64,000 bases of DNA from Umboniibacter marinipuniceus (lineage in GTDB: Bacteria; Pseudomonadota; Gammaproteobacteria; Pseudomonadales; DSM-25080). Positions 48,629-57,705 of the stretch are shown here, in pieces. Numbering within the stretch: the first letter of the stretch is position 1; every line of letters starts with the position of its first letter. Below the pieces are notes generated by a model. It had not been told where the DNA came from. It saw nothing but the letters and a program-made list of their open reading frames with translations, and did no database searches. The stretch covers positions 248,001-312,000 of the forward strand of contig NZ_REFJ01000002.1 of assembly GCF_003688415.1 (NCBI RefSeq), in the 5' to 3' direction. The position numbers and the translations under genes were made by a program.

Positions 48629-50281
48629 CTACATGTTAGGGTAGTTAGGCCCGCCTGTTCCTTCGGGTGTTACCCAAGTGATATTCTGGCTTGGGTCCTT
48701 GATATCGCAGGTTTTACAGTGAACGCAGTTCTGTGCGTTAATCTGGAACTTTGCGTCACCATTAGCGTCTTCTAGCACTTCGTACACGCCAGCAGGGCAG
48801 TAACGCTGTGCTGGTTCGGCAAAGGTTGGCATGTTAACCCCTAGTGGGATTGAGGCATCCTTTAATTTTAGATGGCATGGTTGATCTTCCTCATGGTTAG
48901 TATTCGAAAGGAATACCGATGAGAGGCGATCGAAACTCAGTTTGCCATCTGGTTTCGGATAAGTGATTTCAGCGAAATCTTCTGCCGGTTTCAGCTGAGC
49001 GTAATCCGGCTTTGGATCGTTTAGCGTCCACGGTAGCGTTCCGTTGAAAATATTGATATCGATAAACGCATAAGCACTACCAATCAGGTTGCCCCACTTG
49101 TGCTGCGCAGGTCCGAAGTTTCGCTGCGTATGGAGCTCTTTGTGGGCCCACGAACCTGCATATGCCGCGGCAAACTCTACTAGGTCGTCATTTGCGCGAT
49201 CCGCGGTTACAGCCTTGAAAACTACCTCAGCCCCAATCATGCCGGACTTCATGGCGGTGTGAGAGCCCTTAATCTTGGCAAAGTTTAACGTTCCAGCGTC
49301 ATCGCCGAGGAGTAAACCGCCGGCAAAATGCATTTTCGGCTGGCTCTGAAGCCCACCTTTGGTAATGGCGCGAGCACCATAAGAAATTCGCTTACCGCCC
49401 GATAAGTACTGCTTCACAACAGGATGATGCTTGTAACGTTGGAATTCCTCGAAAGGACTTAACCAAGGGTTGCTGTAACTCAGATCAGTAATCAGACCAA
49501 GTGCTACCTGGTTGTCCTCAATGTGGTAGAGGAAGGAGCCACCCGCAGCGCCGTGCTCGGCAAGTGGCCAGCCGGCGGTATGAACTACGAGACCTTGCTC
49601 ATGTTGCTCAGCAGGAATCTCCCAAATTTCTTTGATGCCTATGCCGTAATGTTGTGGTTCTTTACCTTCGTCGAGACTGAACTTCTCGATCAGCTCTTTA
49701 CCTAGGGAACCTCGGCAGCCTTCACAGAAAAGCGTGTACTTGGCGTGCAGCTCCATGCCAGGCATGTAGCTATCCTTTTGCTGACCATCCATGCCTATGC
49801 CCATATCACCCGTGGCAATACCTTTAACAGAGCCATCTTCGTGATAAACAACTTCGGCAGCGGCAAACCCAGGGAAGATCTCTACACCGAGTTCCTCGGC
49901 ACGTTCTGCTAACCAACGACAGAGGTTACCCAAGCTGATAATGTAGTTGCCATCATTATGCATTGTTTTTGGTGTGAAGAAGTTGGGGACCTTGATCTGC
50001 TTGGTGTCATTCTTCAGGAGGTAGATGTCGTCACGCTTTACTTCAGTGTTCAGCGGAGCACCAAGCTCTTTCCAATCAGGGAATAGCTCATTGAGTGCTT
50101 TCGGTTCGAAAACTGCTCCAGAAACAATGTGCGCGCCGACTTCTGAGCCTTTTTCGACAACACAGACACTTATTTCGTTACCGCTTTCTTGGCTGAGTTG
50201 GCGTAGTTTGCATGCTGCCGCGAGTCCGCTTGGACCTGCGCCGACAATGACTACATCGTATTCCATCGATTCACGTTCCAT
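48629..50281 (-). CDS. etfD: Electron transfer flavoprotein-ubiquinone oxidoreductase
   Basis: A 550-residue flavoprotein that passes electrons from reduced ETF to ubiquinone at the inner membrane. The FAD motif VVIVGAGPSGLAAA lies at residues 10-23 and a second FAD/quinone motif at GGLLLGDDAGTLNFAKIKG; the C-terminal 4Fe-4S ferredoxin-like domain has the Cys in RYCPAG and the CVHCKTC cluster motif (about residues 520-526), ending GGPNYPNM. It is divergent from etfB and etfA, so this locus encodes the full route from acyl-CoA-type dehydrogenases to ubiquinone. Confidence 0.96.
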   Translation of the reverse strand: MERESMEYDVVIVGAGPSGLAAACKLRQLSQESGNEISVCVVEKGSEVGAHIVSGAVFEPKALNELFPDWKELGAPLNTEVKRDDIYLLKNDTKQIKVPNFFTPKTMHNDGNYIISLGNLCRWLAERAEELGVEIFPGFAAAEVVYHEDGSVKGIATGDMGIGMDGQQKDSYMPGMELHAKYTLFCEGCRGSLGKELIEKFSLDEGKEPQHYGIGIKEIWEIPAEQHEQGLVVHTAGWPLAEHGAAGGSFLYHIEDNQVALGLITDLSYSNPWLSPFEEFQRYKHHPVVKQYLSGGKRISYGARAITKGGLQSQPKMHFAGGLLLGDDAGTLNFAKIKGSHTAMKSGMIGAEVVFKAVTADRANDDLVEFAAAYAGSWAHKELHTQRNFGPAQHKWGNLIGSAYAFIDINIFNGTLPWTLNDPKPDYAQLKPAEDFAEITYPKPDGKLSFDRLSSVFLSNTNHEEDQPCHLKLKDASIPLGVNMPTFAEPAQRYCPAGVYEVLEDANGDAKFQINAQNCVHCKTCDIKDPSQNITWVTPEGTGGPNYPNM

Positions 50282-50627
50282 GGATTTAGTCTCCTAAACT
50301 GAGTAAATGCTATTATTTTACGACGAAAGCGTATGAATGGCTTTAATATTTCGTAATCTCGTCTGAACTTTCTAACGTCATAATACGTATAAGTGGGTAG
50401 ATATTAAACGTAAACTGGTGCTTTAGACATTCAAGTGACTTATAAAGACAATACTGGAAAGGCATTTTTAGTCACATTACGGTATTAATGGCTTAAATAA
50501 TACCGACTATTGGTGTTAAACTGTAGCCAATAACTGTGAAGTCAACAGTCAACTAGGGGACACATTGCTTGCGACGAGCGAGCTATAGTGAATTAGCTTT
50601 AACGATAATCAATACGATGGGACACTC
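50282..50627. other. Divergent control region of the etf genes
   Basis: 346 bases with no gene, between ETF-QO (minus) and etfB (plus). No paired promoter of good quality and no clear palindromic operator could be assigned; TATAGT (50583-50588) is a possible -10 for etfB. Shared control of the two units is likely from the layout. Confidence 0.5.
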
Positions 50628-51377
50628 ATGAAAGTTTTGGTAGCAGTAAAACGCGTTGTAGATTACAACGTCAAAGTTAGACCAAAAGCCGATGGTTCAA
50701 ACGTCGAGCTTGCTAACGTAAAAATGTCAATTAATCCATTTTGTGAAATTGCAGTAGAGGAAGCCGTACGCCTTAAAGAGAAAGGTGTTGCGACCGAGAT
50801 TGTTGCCGTTTCTATTGGCCCCAAGGCTTGCCAAGAGCAGCTTCGTACAGCCTTAGCGCTTGGTGCTGATCGCGCAATTCAAGTGGAGGCCGAGGGCGAA
50901 CTTGAGCCGCTAGCTATCGCGAAGTTGCTAAACGGTATCGTCGCAGAAGAGAAACCTGAACTTGTCGTGATGGGAAAGCAGTCTATCGACGGCGACAACA
51001 ACCAGACGGGTCAGATGTTGGCCGCATTGGCTGGTATGCCTCAAGGTACGTTTGCTTCTGAGGTTGCTGTTGAAGATGGTAGTGTTGCCGTGACCCGTGA
51101 AATTGATGGCGGTCTGCAAACGGTTAAATTAACGCTTCCTGCTGTAGTGACTACTGATCTGCGCTTGAACGAGCCGCGTTATGCTTCGCTGCCAAACATT
51201 ATGAAGGCTAAGCGCAAGCCGCTTGACGTCAAAACGCCGGGAGATTACGGCGTGGACACAGCAACACGCGTATCACTTGTATCAGTTGAGCCGCCAGCGG
51301 AGCGCAAAGAAGGTATAAAGGTTGCTGATGTTGCGGAATTGGTTGATAAATTAAAGAACGAAGCGAAGGTAATTTAA
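50628..51377 (+). CDS. etfB: Electron transfer flavoprotein beta subunit
   Basis: A 249-residue subunit binding AMP in the ETF heterodimer. The beta signature [17 protein letters not shown] (about residues 182-198) is complete, as is the recognition-loop region that docks to dehydrogenases. [12 protein letters not shown] marks the N-terminus. It runs two bases ahead of etfA. Confidence 0.97.
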   Translation: MKVLVAVKRVVDYNVKVRPKADGSNVELANVKMSINPFCEIAVEEAVRLKEKGVATEIVAVSIGPKACQEQLRTALALGADRAIQVEAEGELEPLAIAKLLNGIVAEEKPELVVMGKQSIDGDNNQTGQMLAALAGMPQGTFASEVAVEDGSVAVTREIDGGLQTVKLTLPAVVTTDLRLNEPRYASLPNIMKAKRKPLDVKTPGDYGVDTATRVSLVSVEPPAERKEGIKVADVAELVDKLKNEAKVI

Positions 51378-51378
51378 G

Positions 51379-52308
51379 ATGTCAGTACTTGTAATTGCTG
51401 AGCACAATAACGCTCAACTTAACGCAGCAACACTTAACACATTGGCGGCTGCGAAAGAACTTGGCGCCGACGTCCACGTGTTGGTTGCTGGTTCAGGTGC
51501 ATCAGAAGTTGCTGCGAGTGCAGCGGCGGCTGACGGCGTTGCTAAAGTTTTTCATGCGGATAGCGCGGTGCTTGCGCATCAGCTTGCCGAAAATGTCGCA
51601 CCGGTTATTGCAGCCATCGCTGGTAACTATTCGCACGTGTTAGCGCCCGCAACAACATCGGGTAAGAACATCCTTCCTCGTGTTGCGGCAGTACTGGATG
51701 TGCAGCAGATTTCTGACATCATTGCAGTGATTTCGGAAGATACCTTTAAGCGTCCAATCTATGCTGGCAACGTGATTGCTACGGTTAAATCGAGTGATTC
51801 GATCAAAGTGATGACGGTACGTACTACTGCTTTCGACCCAGTCTCAGCTACTGGCGGCAGTGCAGAAATCGTAGCGATTGCTGACGTCGCCGATGCAGGT
51901 GTTTCTGGTTTCGTAGGCGAAGAACTGGCAAAATCCGATCGTCCAGAGCTTGCTTCGGCATCTATCGTGATCTCAGGTGGTCGTGGCATGCAGAACGGCG
52001 ACAACTTCGAATTGTTGTACAGCGTTGCCGATAAGTTAGGTGCTGGTGTAGGCGCAAGCCGCGCTGCAGTTGATGCAGGCTTCGTTCCCAACGACATGCA
52101 GGTCGGTCAGACAGGTAAGATTGTTGCTCCAGACCTTTACATCGCAGTAGGTATTAGTGGAGCTATCCAGCACTTGGCTGGTATGAAGGACTCCAAGGTG
52201 ATTGTTGCTATCAACAAAGATGAAGATGCGCCAATCTTCTCGGTTGCTGACTACGGTTTAGTGGCTGATTTATTCACCGCCGTTCCTGAGCTTGACGCAG
52301 CGCTTTAA
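51379..52308 (+). CDS. etfA: Electron transfer flavoprotein alpha subunit
   Basis: A 309-residue FAD-binding subunit. The C-terminal FAD domain shows [52 protein letters not shown] and the [17 protein letters not shown] end. It accepts electrons from acyl-CoA and related dehydrogenases. Followed by a terminator. Confidence 0.97.
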   Translation: MSVLVIAEHNNAQLNAATLNTLAAAKELGADVHVLVAGSGASEVAASAAAADGVAKVFHADSAVLAHQLAENVAPVIAAIAGNYSHVLAPATTSGKNILPRVAAVLDVQQISDIIAVISEDTFKRPIYAGNVIATVKSSDSIKVMTVRTTAFDPVSATGGSAEIVAIADVADAGVSGFVGEELAKSDRPELASASIVISGGRGMQNGDNFELLYSVADKLGAGVGASRAAVDAGFVPNDMQVGQTGKIVAPDLYIAVGISGAIQHLAGMKDSKVIVAINKDEDAPIFSVADYGLVADLFTAVPELDAAL

Positions 52309-52354
52309 GCGCTCCGGTGAAACCGCCTATCTTTGAAACAATAGGCAGGAAGTG

Positions 52355-52393
52355 AAAGGCGGGTAGATCTCTTGATCTTACCCGCCTTTTTTT
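52355..52393 (+). terminator. Terminator after etfA
   Basis: AAAGGCGGGTA pairs with TACCCGCCTTT across a loop that itself contains GATC/GATC, followed by seven T. Confidence 0.9.
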
Positions 52394-52423
52394 ATGACCC
52401 AGCTGAACTAACATCTTTAGTGA

Positions 52424-53521
52424 TTAAGTCCCTACGAATCGGCAGCAATTTCTTCCCTCTGATTTGGCTTGATAAAGCCCGCTATCAGCACGATTGATCA
52501 GGTCAGTCTGTTGATCGCCCAAATAATAGATCGTGACGCCAATTGAAACAGTTAGCTGCAGACCATTGTCATACTGACAAGTCTGGATCAATAGGCGTAA
52601 CTTTTCGGCCATTGCCAGTGCTTGCTCAGGCGCTTGATTAAGCGTCAAGATTAAAAATTCTTCTCCGCCCCAGCGAATGAATGTATCGGACTTGCGAATT
52701 GACTGACGGATGACGTTGGCCGTTTGGGCTAGCGCTAAATCACCGGCTTCATGGCCAAACGTATCGTTGACGGCCTTAAAGTTATCCAAATCCAACATAA
52801 GTACACTGAAGCTTTGGTCTTCACGTTCGCAACGCGGTATCTCAATCTTAAGTCGGCGTTCGAGCTCGTTGCGATTAAAGCATTGCGTTAATGGGTCGGT
52901 TACGGCGAGCTCCCGGTAAGCGAGTTGGGTGGCGAACTCAGCGCGCCGTGAGTGGTCATAGATTAAAGCGCCGGCGAGGCCGAATGAAAAACTACAGCCT
53001 AGCCAGAACAAATGGATGTAGAAAAGAGGGCTATCCGCGAGAGCGAGACAGGCGTAGATGCTAAATGTAATTAGGCTTAAAAGGGCGCTTAATACTGCGA
53101 ACCTTGGAGTTAGGCCTGAAACGATAAACGTCCATATCACCATGAGATAGCCTTCAGCAAGGAGCGGCTCGAAGACCTCTAGCTTAGCGTTAATGTACAC
53201 ATGGCAGATTGCGGCCAGAAGGATGTGGATAGCTAAAAGAGGCTCAATCCATTTTACATAGCGTGACTTAAAGGCCAGAAATGAAATAATGAGTAGTCCT
53301 GGCGCTATAAGCAACGTGTAGAGGGTTAGCATCGCATTTTGCGCTTCAGCAGATGCCCAAGGTTTAGGTATCACCGAAAAGATGAGATAGAGGAGACCTG
53401 TTAAACAGCAGACTTGTGCGATTTGTTTTCGACGACGACGCTGATCCCAGGCGTGAAACTGGTTCATCGAATGGAGTTCGACAAAGTCTTCAGCCTGATG
53501 AGTGTCCAGTTGGTGCTGCAT
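52424..53521 (-). CDS. Membrane-bound GGDEF diguanylate cyclase
   Basis: A 365-residue protein with an N-terminal region of about five to six transmembrane helices (residues about 35-190) and a C-terminal GGDEF domain. The active-site motif is GGEEF (about 285-289), preceded by an intact inhibitory I-site RKSD five residues earlier, and NADSGLYQAKSEGRN-like end (here RADSGLYQAKSEGRN). It should make cyclic di-GMP with product inhibition. ATG 53521 has AAGGA eight bases upstream; ATG 53530 and TTG 53545 are alternatives. The sensor signal is unknown. No EAL domain is present. Confidence 0.88.
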   Translation of the reverse strand: MQHQLDTHQAEDFVELHSMNQFHAWDQRRRRKQIAQVCCLTGLLYLIFSVIPKPWASAEAQNAMLTLYTLLIAPGLLIISFLAFKSRYVKWIEPLLAIHILLAAICHVYINAKLEVFEPLLAEGYLMVIWTFIVSGLTPRFAVLSALLSLITFSIYACLALADSPLFYIHLFWLGCSFSFGLAGALIYDHSRRAEFATQLAYRELAVTDPLTQCFNRNELERRLKIEIPRCEREDQSFSVLMLDLDNFKAVNDTFGHEAGDLALAQTANVIRQSIRKSDTFIRWGGEEFLILTLNQAPEQALAMAEKLRLLIQTCQYDNGLQLTVSIGVTIYYLGDQQTDLINRADSGLYQAKSEGRNCCRFVGT

Positions 53522-53693
53522 ACTTGGCATCCTTGCATTGGTCAAACTGGAGTGACTAGGCGTTAAACCCCACTTCAGCTAACTGTTAGTAGCTATTTAG
53601 TAGAGTATATTTAAAGTCAGTCAGTGGCAACTCATCGTGGTGCGCTTGATGCGTAATGTTTTAGAAGGTCTATAGTGGGAGAGACTAAAAAAA

Positions 53694-53770
53694 TGGTCGG
53701 GGTAGAGAGATTTGAACTCCCGACATCCTGCACCCAAAGCAGGCGCGCTACCAGGCTGCGCTATACCCCG
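53694..53770 (-). tRNA. tRNA-Pro(UGG), second copy
   Basis: 77 nt on the minus strand: CGGGGTA acceptor, D-arm GCGCAGCCTGGTAGCGC, anticodon loop TTTGGGT with TGG, discriminator A, CCA encoded. Seven T follow the CCA. Confidence 0.96.
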
Positions 53771-53818
53771 AAACTCTGTTTACGGCTGAGAGGCCGAATA
53801 AGCTTTGCTTATTAGAAA

Positions 53819-53895
53819 TGGTCGGGGTAGAGAGATTTGAACTCCCGACATCCTGCACCCAAAGCAGGCGCGCTACCAGGCTGCGCTATACCCCG
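53819..53895 (-). tRNA. tRNA-Pro(UGG), first copy
   Basis: Identical to the second copy over 77 nt, separated by a 48-base spacer, and nearest the promoter. Confidence 0.96.
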
Positions 53896-53993
53896 AAAAT
53901 GTATTTTGGCTAGTCATTGAATGTATGACTACGCAGCGACCGAGTATTTGGATTACTCGGGCTATACCACGCTAGCTCGTTAATACGGGCGCC

Positions 53994-54022
53994 ATTATAG
54001 GGACGAACAAGGCCGCTGTAAA
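53994..54022 (-). promoter_or_regulatory. Promoter of the tRNA-Pro(UGG) pair
   Basis: On the minus strand TTTACA (54017-54022) and TATAAT (53994-53999) are 17 bases apart, followed by a GC-rich GGCGCCCG discriminator. A hairpin (CCGAGTA/TACTCGG, 53940-53960) lies in the leader before the first tRNA. Confidence 0.8.
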
Positions 54023-54071
54023 CCATTGATTAGATGAAACTTTTGGTTTTTTGACTGGACCAAATACTCGG

Positions 54072-54100
54072 TTCAAATATCGTCAATTTCGCCGTATCAT
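54072..54100 (+). promoter_or_regulatory. Candidate promoter of the dUTPase gene
   Basis: TTCAAA (54072-54077) and TATCAT (54095-54100) are 17 bases apart, 27 bases before the start codon. Confidence 0.45.
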
Positions 54101-54127
54101 AGTCTTTTACAAAATTAAGGTCTTAGC

Positions 54128-54742
54128 ATGTTAAAACATCAACTACGAAGCCTTCTGTCCATGCAGGATGCAATGAACGCAAAGGTTAATGCCAATTGGA
54201 TTGAGCTTGGACACGAGTGGTACCGTGCCATTTGGATAGAGTGTGGTGAAATGCTTGATCACTACGGTTGGAAATGGTGGAAAGCACAGGAGTGTGATCT
54301 TCCTCAGGTAGAGCTTGAGTTGATAGACATTCTCCATTTTGGTTTGTCAGATCTTATTCAGAAGAGTTCAAATGTGGAGACTTTGGCGGATGAACTAGCG
54401 CAGAATTGGCCGGTCCCCGCTGATGGTAAGGTGTTTGAAGATCAACTCGAGGCATTTGCCGCCGATTGTTTAGCTACTAAGTCCTTCAATCTAGCACTCT
54501 TCGTTCAGCTTGCGCATTCAATTAATATGAGTAGTGACGACCTCTACGTGGGTTACATAGCTAAGAATGTGCTCAATCGTTTCCGTCAAGATTTTGGTTA
54601 TAAGTCAGGTGAATACATAAAGATCTGGAACGGAAAGGAAGATAATGAAGTGCTTGTGGAGCTGTGTTCTACACTAGATGTACGAAGTGAAGATTTTCAA
54701 ACTCAGCTCTACAACGGTCTTAAAGCAGCATACCCGGTTTAA
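54128..54742 (+). CDS. Dimeric all-alpha dUTP diphosphatase
   Basis: A 204-residue dUTPase of the dimeric, all-helical family related to MazG and to trypanosomatid dUTPases, not the trimeric Dut. Metal-binding acidic motifs are WIECGEMLDHYGWKWWK (about residues 37-53) and ELELIDILHF; the long conserved end NVLNRFRQDFGYKSGEYIK plus WNGKEDN closes the active site. It hydrolyses dUTP to dUMP, keeping uracil out of DNA and feeding dTMP synthesis. AAGG lies eight bases before ATG. Whether a trimeric Dut also exists cannot be seen. Confidence 0.9.
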   Translation: MLKHQLRSLLSMQDAMNAKVNANWIELGHEWYRAIWIECGEMLDHYGWKWWKAQECDLPQVELELIDILHFGLSDLIQKSSNVETLADELAQNWPVPADGKVFEDQLEAFAADCLATKSFNLALFVQLAHSINMSSDDLYVGYIAKNVLNRFRQDFGYKSGEYIKIWNGKEDNEVLVELCSTLDVRSEDFQTQLYNGLKAAYPV

Positions 54743-54830
54743 CTAGGGGTAATTTCGCTAAAGACATTTGCGTTCTAGCTGGGTAGAATATGCCCGCTTG
54801 AAACAACCTGACCAATAATGGAGTCAAACC

Positions 54831-55922
54831 GTGAAACAACCAGTACGTATTGCAGTAACCGGCGCGGCCGGTGGTATCTCATACAGCCTTCTTTTCAAAA
54901 TCGCTGCGGGCGAAGTACTCGGCTCTGATCAGCCAGTAATCCTTCAGCTACTTGAAATCACTCCTGCTATGGACGCGCTTCGCGGTGTCGCCATGGAGCT
55001 TCAAGATTGTGCTTACCCTCTTTTACAGGGTGTTGTCCTGTCTGACGACCCAACAGTAGCGTTCAAGGATGCAGATTACGCGTTCCTTGTAGGCGCTCGT
55101 CCACGCGGTCCAGGCATGGAGCGTAAAGATCTATTAGAAGCTAACGCCGCTATTTTCTCGGTTCAAGGTAAAGCGTTGAACGATGTAGCGAGCCGTCAGG
55201 TTAAGGTACTTGTAGTTGGTAACCCAGCAAATACGAACGCATTGATCGCAGCGCGTAACGCGCCTGATCTTGATCCTACGCAGTTCACGGCAATGACTCG
55301 CCTTGACCATAACCGCGCCGTAGGCCTTGCTGCGAACAAAACTGGCTTCGCGACACCTACTATCAATCGTGTAACTATTTGGGGTAACCACTCTGTTACA
55401 CAGGTTCCTGATCTTTATCACGCTGATGTTGCAGGCGAAGAAGCTGTGGATGCTGTGGGTGAAGACTGGTACAAGAACACCTTCATTGAGACAGTTCAAA
55501 AGCGTGGCGCAGCCATCATCGACGCACGTGGTGCTTCTAGTTCGGCTTCAGCGGCTCAAGCGGCAATTGATCACATGCGTGATTGGGCGCTTGGTACCTA
55601 CGAAGGCGACTGGGTCAGCATGGCTATCCCATCAGATGGTTCTTACGGCGTAGCAAAGGGTATTATCTACTCGTTCCCGGTTCGTTGTGCGTTTGGTCGT
55701 TATGAAATTGTCCAGGGTCTAGAAATCAACGATTTCATCGCTGGCAAAATGAAGGCGTCAGAGCAAGAGTTGATTGAAGAGCGTGATGCAGTGGCTTCGT
55801 TGCTGCCTGCTGAAACTGAAGCTCATCTTGAGAATGTTCAGATTGCTGATCGTAGCAACCGTGAGCTCAATGCTCGTGGTCTAAACGCTGATGAGAAAGC
55901 CGTATTTACCGAACGTTTCTAA
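54831..55922 (+). CDS. mdh: Malate dehydrogenase with C-terminal extension
   Basis: A 363-residue NAD-dependent malate dehydrogenase of the 327-residue (cytosolic-like) type. Nucleotide motif [13 protein letters not shown] (residues 9-21; the usual Gln or Asn after GAAG is Gly), substrate arginines in [15 protein letters not shown], catalytic Asp and His in TRLDHNRA and WGNHS. After the usual end (near ASLLPA, residue 329) there is an extra tail of about 35 charged residues containing [20 protein letters not shown] start with GGAG eight bases upstream. Codon use is biased as in rpsA, implying high expression. Confidence 0.94.
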   Translation: MKQPVRIAVTGAAGGISYSLLFKIAAGEVLGSDQPVILQLLEITPAMDALRGVAMELQDCAYPLLQGVVLSDDPTVAFKDADYAFLVGARPRGPGMERKDLLEANAAIFSVQGKALNDVASRQVKVLVVGNPANTNALIAARNAPDLDPTQFTAMTRLDHNRAVGLAANKTGFATPTINRVTIWGNHSVTQVPDLYHADVAGEEAVDAVGEDWYKNTFIETVQKRGAAIIDARGASSSASAAQAAIDHMRDWALGTYEGDWVSMAIPSDGSYGVAKGIIYSFPVRCAFGRYEIVQGLEINDFIAGKMKASEQELIEERDAVASLLPAETEAHLENVQIADRSNRELNARGLNADEKAVFTERF

Positions 55923-55944
55923 GCTCGGATTTACACGGTAAACT

Positions 55945-55975
55945 AAACGGCGAGCCACTAGGCTCGCCGTTTTTC
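55945..55975 (+). terminator. Terminator after mdh
   Basis: AAACGGCGAGCC-ACTA-GGCTCGCCGTTT with more T after it; a strong hairpin 22 bases after the mdh stop. Confidence 0.92.
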
Positions 55976-55987
55976 GTTGGAGATAAG

Positions 55988-56470
55988 ATGATGGAATACC
56001 CTAAGATTGATGAACGTGCCCCAAATTTCAAACTGCTTAACCAAGCCGAAGAAACACGCTCGCTAGCGGATTATGCTGGGAAATGGTTAGTGCTCTATTT
56101 TTATCCGAAAGCAATGACCCCAGGTTGTACCACTCAAGCTTGCGAATTACGCGATCATAAAGCTGAGCTTGACGCGCTAAACGCGGTGGCAGTTGGTTTG
56201 AGCCCGGATGCAACAAAACGTTTAACCAAGTTCACTGAGCGAGATTCACTAAACTTCGACTTGCTTGCCGATGAAGATCATGCCGTGGCGGAAGCCTACG
56301 GCGTGTGGGGGCTTAAAAAATTCATGGGTAAAGAGTATGACGGCATCCACCGTACAACCTTTATCATCAATCCTGAGTCGAAATTAGTTCAGGTAATGAA
56401 TAAGTTTAAGACTAAAACTCATCACGATGATGTCCTTGAGATGCTCGCAGCGTTGCAGGAGAACGTGTGA
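55988..56470 (+). CDS. bcp: Thioredoxin-dependent peroxiredoxin Bcp
   Basis: A 160-residue PrxQ/BCP-type peroxidase. The peroxidatic Cys lies in YPKAMTPGCTTQACELRD, with a resolving Cys five residues later (C-x4-C), as in atypical two-cysteine BCPs. It reduces hydrogen and organic peroxides with thioredoxin. Two tandem ATGs (55988 and 55991) are possible starts; GGAG is five and eight bases away. It overlaps the next gene by four bases. Confidence 0.95.
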   Translation: MMEYPKIDERAPNFKLLNQAEETRSLADYAGKWLVLYFYPKAMTPGCTTQACELRDHKAELDALNAVAVGLSPDATKRLTKFTERDSLNFDLLADEDHAVAEAYGVWGLKKFMGKEYDGIHRTTFIINPESKLVQVMNKFKTKTHHDDVLEMLAALQENV

Positions 56471-57249
56471 CTACCATCACCTCGCTAAATTGTAATGGTC
56501 TACGTTCGGCGGCCAGAAAGGGGCTCTGGGCCTGGGTGAAGGAAAACTCCCCAGATGTATTATGTCTGCAGGAAATCCGCATTCAGCATCACCAATTGCA
56601 TGAAGCAGATGGCTTTCCCAAGGGATACTTTGCCTACTATAACCCTGCGGAGCGTCCAGGCTATGCGGGTACGGCAATTCTCAGCAAACAGAAGCCTGAA
56701 CGAGTGGTGTTTGGTGCGGGATGGCAACGCGCAGACTCCGAAGGTCGCTGGACTGAAGCGCATTTCAGTACAACGGTGGTGGTATCGCTGTATGTTCCTT
56801 CAGGGTCTGGATTGGGTGACAAACAGCTCGCCAAGGAAGCGTTCATGGCTGAACTTCAGCAGCGTATGTCAGCGCTTAAGTCAGTGGGTAAGCGCGTTGT
56901 AATCTGTGCGGACTGGAACACCTGTCATCAAAATGCGGATATCAAAAACTGGAAGGCCAATCAGAAGAACAGTGGTTTTCTTCCAAGTGAACGTGCATGG
57001 TTAGATCAGTTGATTACCGAGGAAGGGTGGCGAGATTGTTTCCGCGACCTGCCTCAAGAGCCTGATACTTATAGTTGGTGGAGTAATCGGGGTAGGGCAT
57101 TCGAGAATAACGTTGGCTGGCGTTTAGATTACCAGTTGATAAGCCCTACCGACAACACCGGCCTGTCGAAAACCTTTATTGATCGGGATGCGCAGCTGTC
57201 GGATCATGCTCCCGTTACACATTGGTACCAATGGGAGCTTTACCCCTGA
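56467..57249 (+). CDS. xthA: Exodeoxyribonuclease III family endonuclease
   Basis: A 260-residue exonuclease III/AP endonuclease. Catalytic residues are visible: Asn8 in SLNCNG, Glu in CLQEIR, Asp and Asn in ADWNTCHQNADIKNW and the Ser-Asp-His triad in LSDHAPV. It removes 3' blocks and cuts abasic sites during base excision repair. The layout resembles Pseudomonas Crc (SERAWLD, WWS, GWRLDYQ), but Crc has lost the catalytic acids that are all present here. The GTG start overlaps the bcp stop (GTGA), pairing two oxidative-damage functions. Confidence 0.92.
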   Translation: MTTITSLNCNGLRSAARKGLWAWVKENSPDVLCLQEIRIQHHQLHEADGFPKGYFAYYNPAERPGYAGTAILSKQKPERVVFGAGWQRADSEGRWTEAHFSTTVVVSLYVPSGSGLGDKQLAKEAFMAELQQRMSALKSVGKRVVICADWNTCHQNADIKNWKANQKNSGFLPSERAWLDQLITEEGWRDCFRDLPQEPDTYSWWSNRGRAFENNVGWRLDYQLISPTDNTGLSKTFIDRDAQLSDHAPVTHWYQWELYP

Positions 57250-57301
57250 AGTCTAATTGATATAATCGCAACATCATTAATTCACCAACAAAGAGATAAT
57301 T

Positions 57302-57640
57302 ATGAGTTTATTAATACCTGAAGCAGTAGCACAAGATGGCGCACCCCAGCAGGGCGATCCAATGATCACACTTTTGATGTTTGGTGGTCTATTTGTGTTC
57401 ATGTGGTTCTTCATTATTCGTCCACAGCGTAAGCGTCAAAAGGAGCACAAGGCATTGGTTGATTCACTTGCCAAAGGTGCCGAAGTCGTCATGACGAGCG
57501 GAATGCTTGGTAAGATTACAGCCGTTGACGATGAGTATGTAGTGGTTAAATGTGCTGACAATGTAGAACTTAGCTTCCAAAAAGTTGCCGTTCACGCAGT
57601 GCTTCCAAAAGGTACTATCAAGGGTATCAATCAAGCTTAA
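57302..57640 (+). CDS. yajC: Preprotein translocase subunit YajC
   Basis: A 112-residue protein with one transmembrane helix (about residues 20-42, ITLLMFGGLFVFMWFFIIRP) followed by RPQRKRQKEHKALVDSLAKG and a small beta-rich cytoplasmic domain. It associates with SecDF and YidC in the family. It is usually found in tgt-yajC-secD-secF; here neither secD nor tgt is adjacent and a terminator follows at once. Confidence 0.92.
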   Translation: MSLLIPEAVAQDGAPQQGDPMITLLMFGGLFVFMWFFIIRPQRKRQKEHKALVDSLAKGAEVVMTSGMLGKITAVDDEYVVVKCADNVELSFQKVAVHAVLPKGTIKGINQA

Positions 57641-57650
57641 TGCTTGGCCC

Positions 57651-57681
57651 AAGAAGAGCGGCTCTTGTCGCTCTTTTTTTA
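57651..57681 (+). terminator. Terminator after yajC
   Basis: AAGAGCG pairs with CGCTCTT around an eight-base loop, followed by TTTTTT. Confidence 0.82.
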
Positions 57682-57705
57682 TAATTATAAAAAATAGGTA
57701 GTCAT

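Noticed and set aside
55134-55499. 121-codon antisense frame inside mdh
   Set aside because: Opposite a codon-biased conserved gene; no start context or homology features.
56467-57249. Annotation as the catabolite repression protein Crc
   Set aside because: All exonuclease III catalytic residues are present, unlike in Crc.
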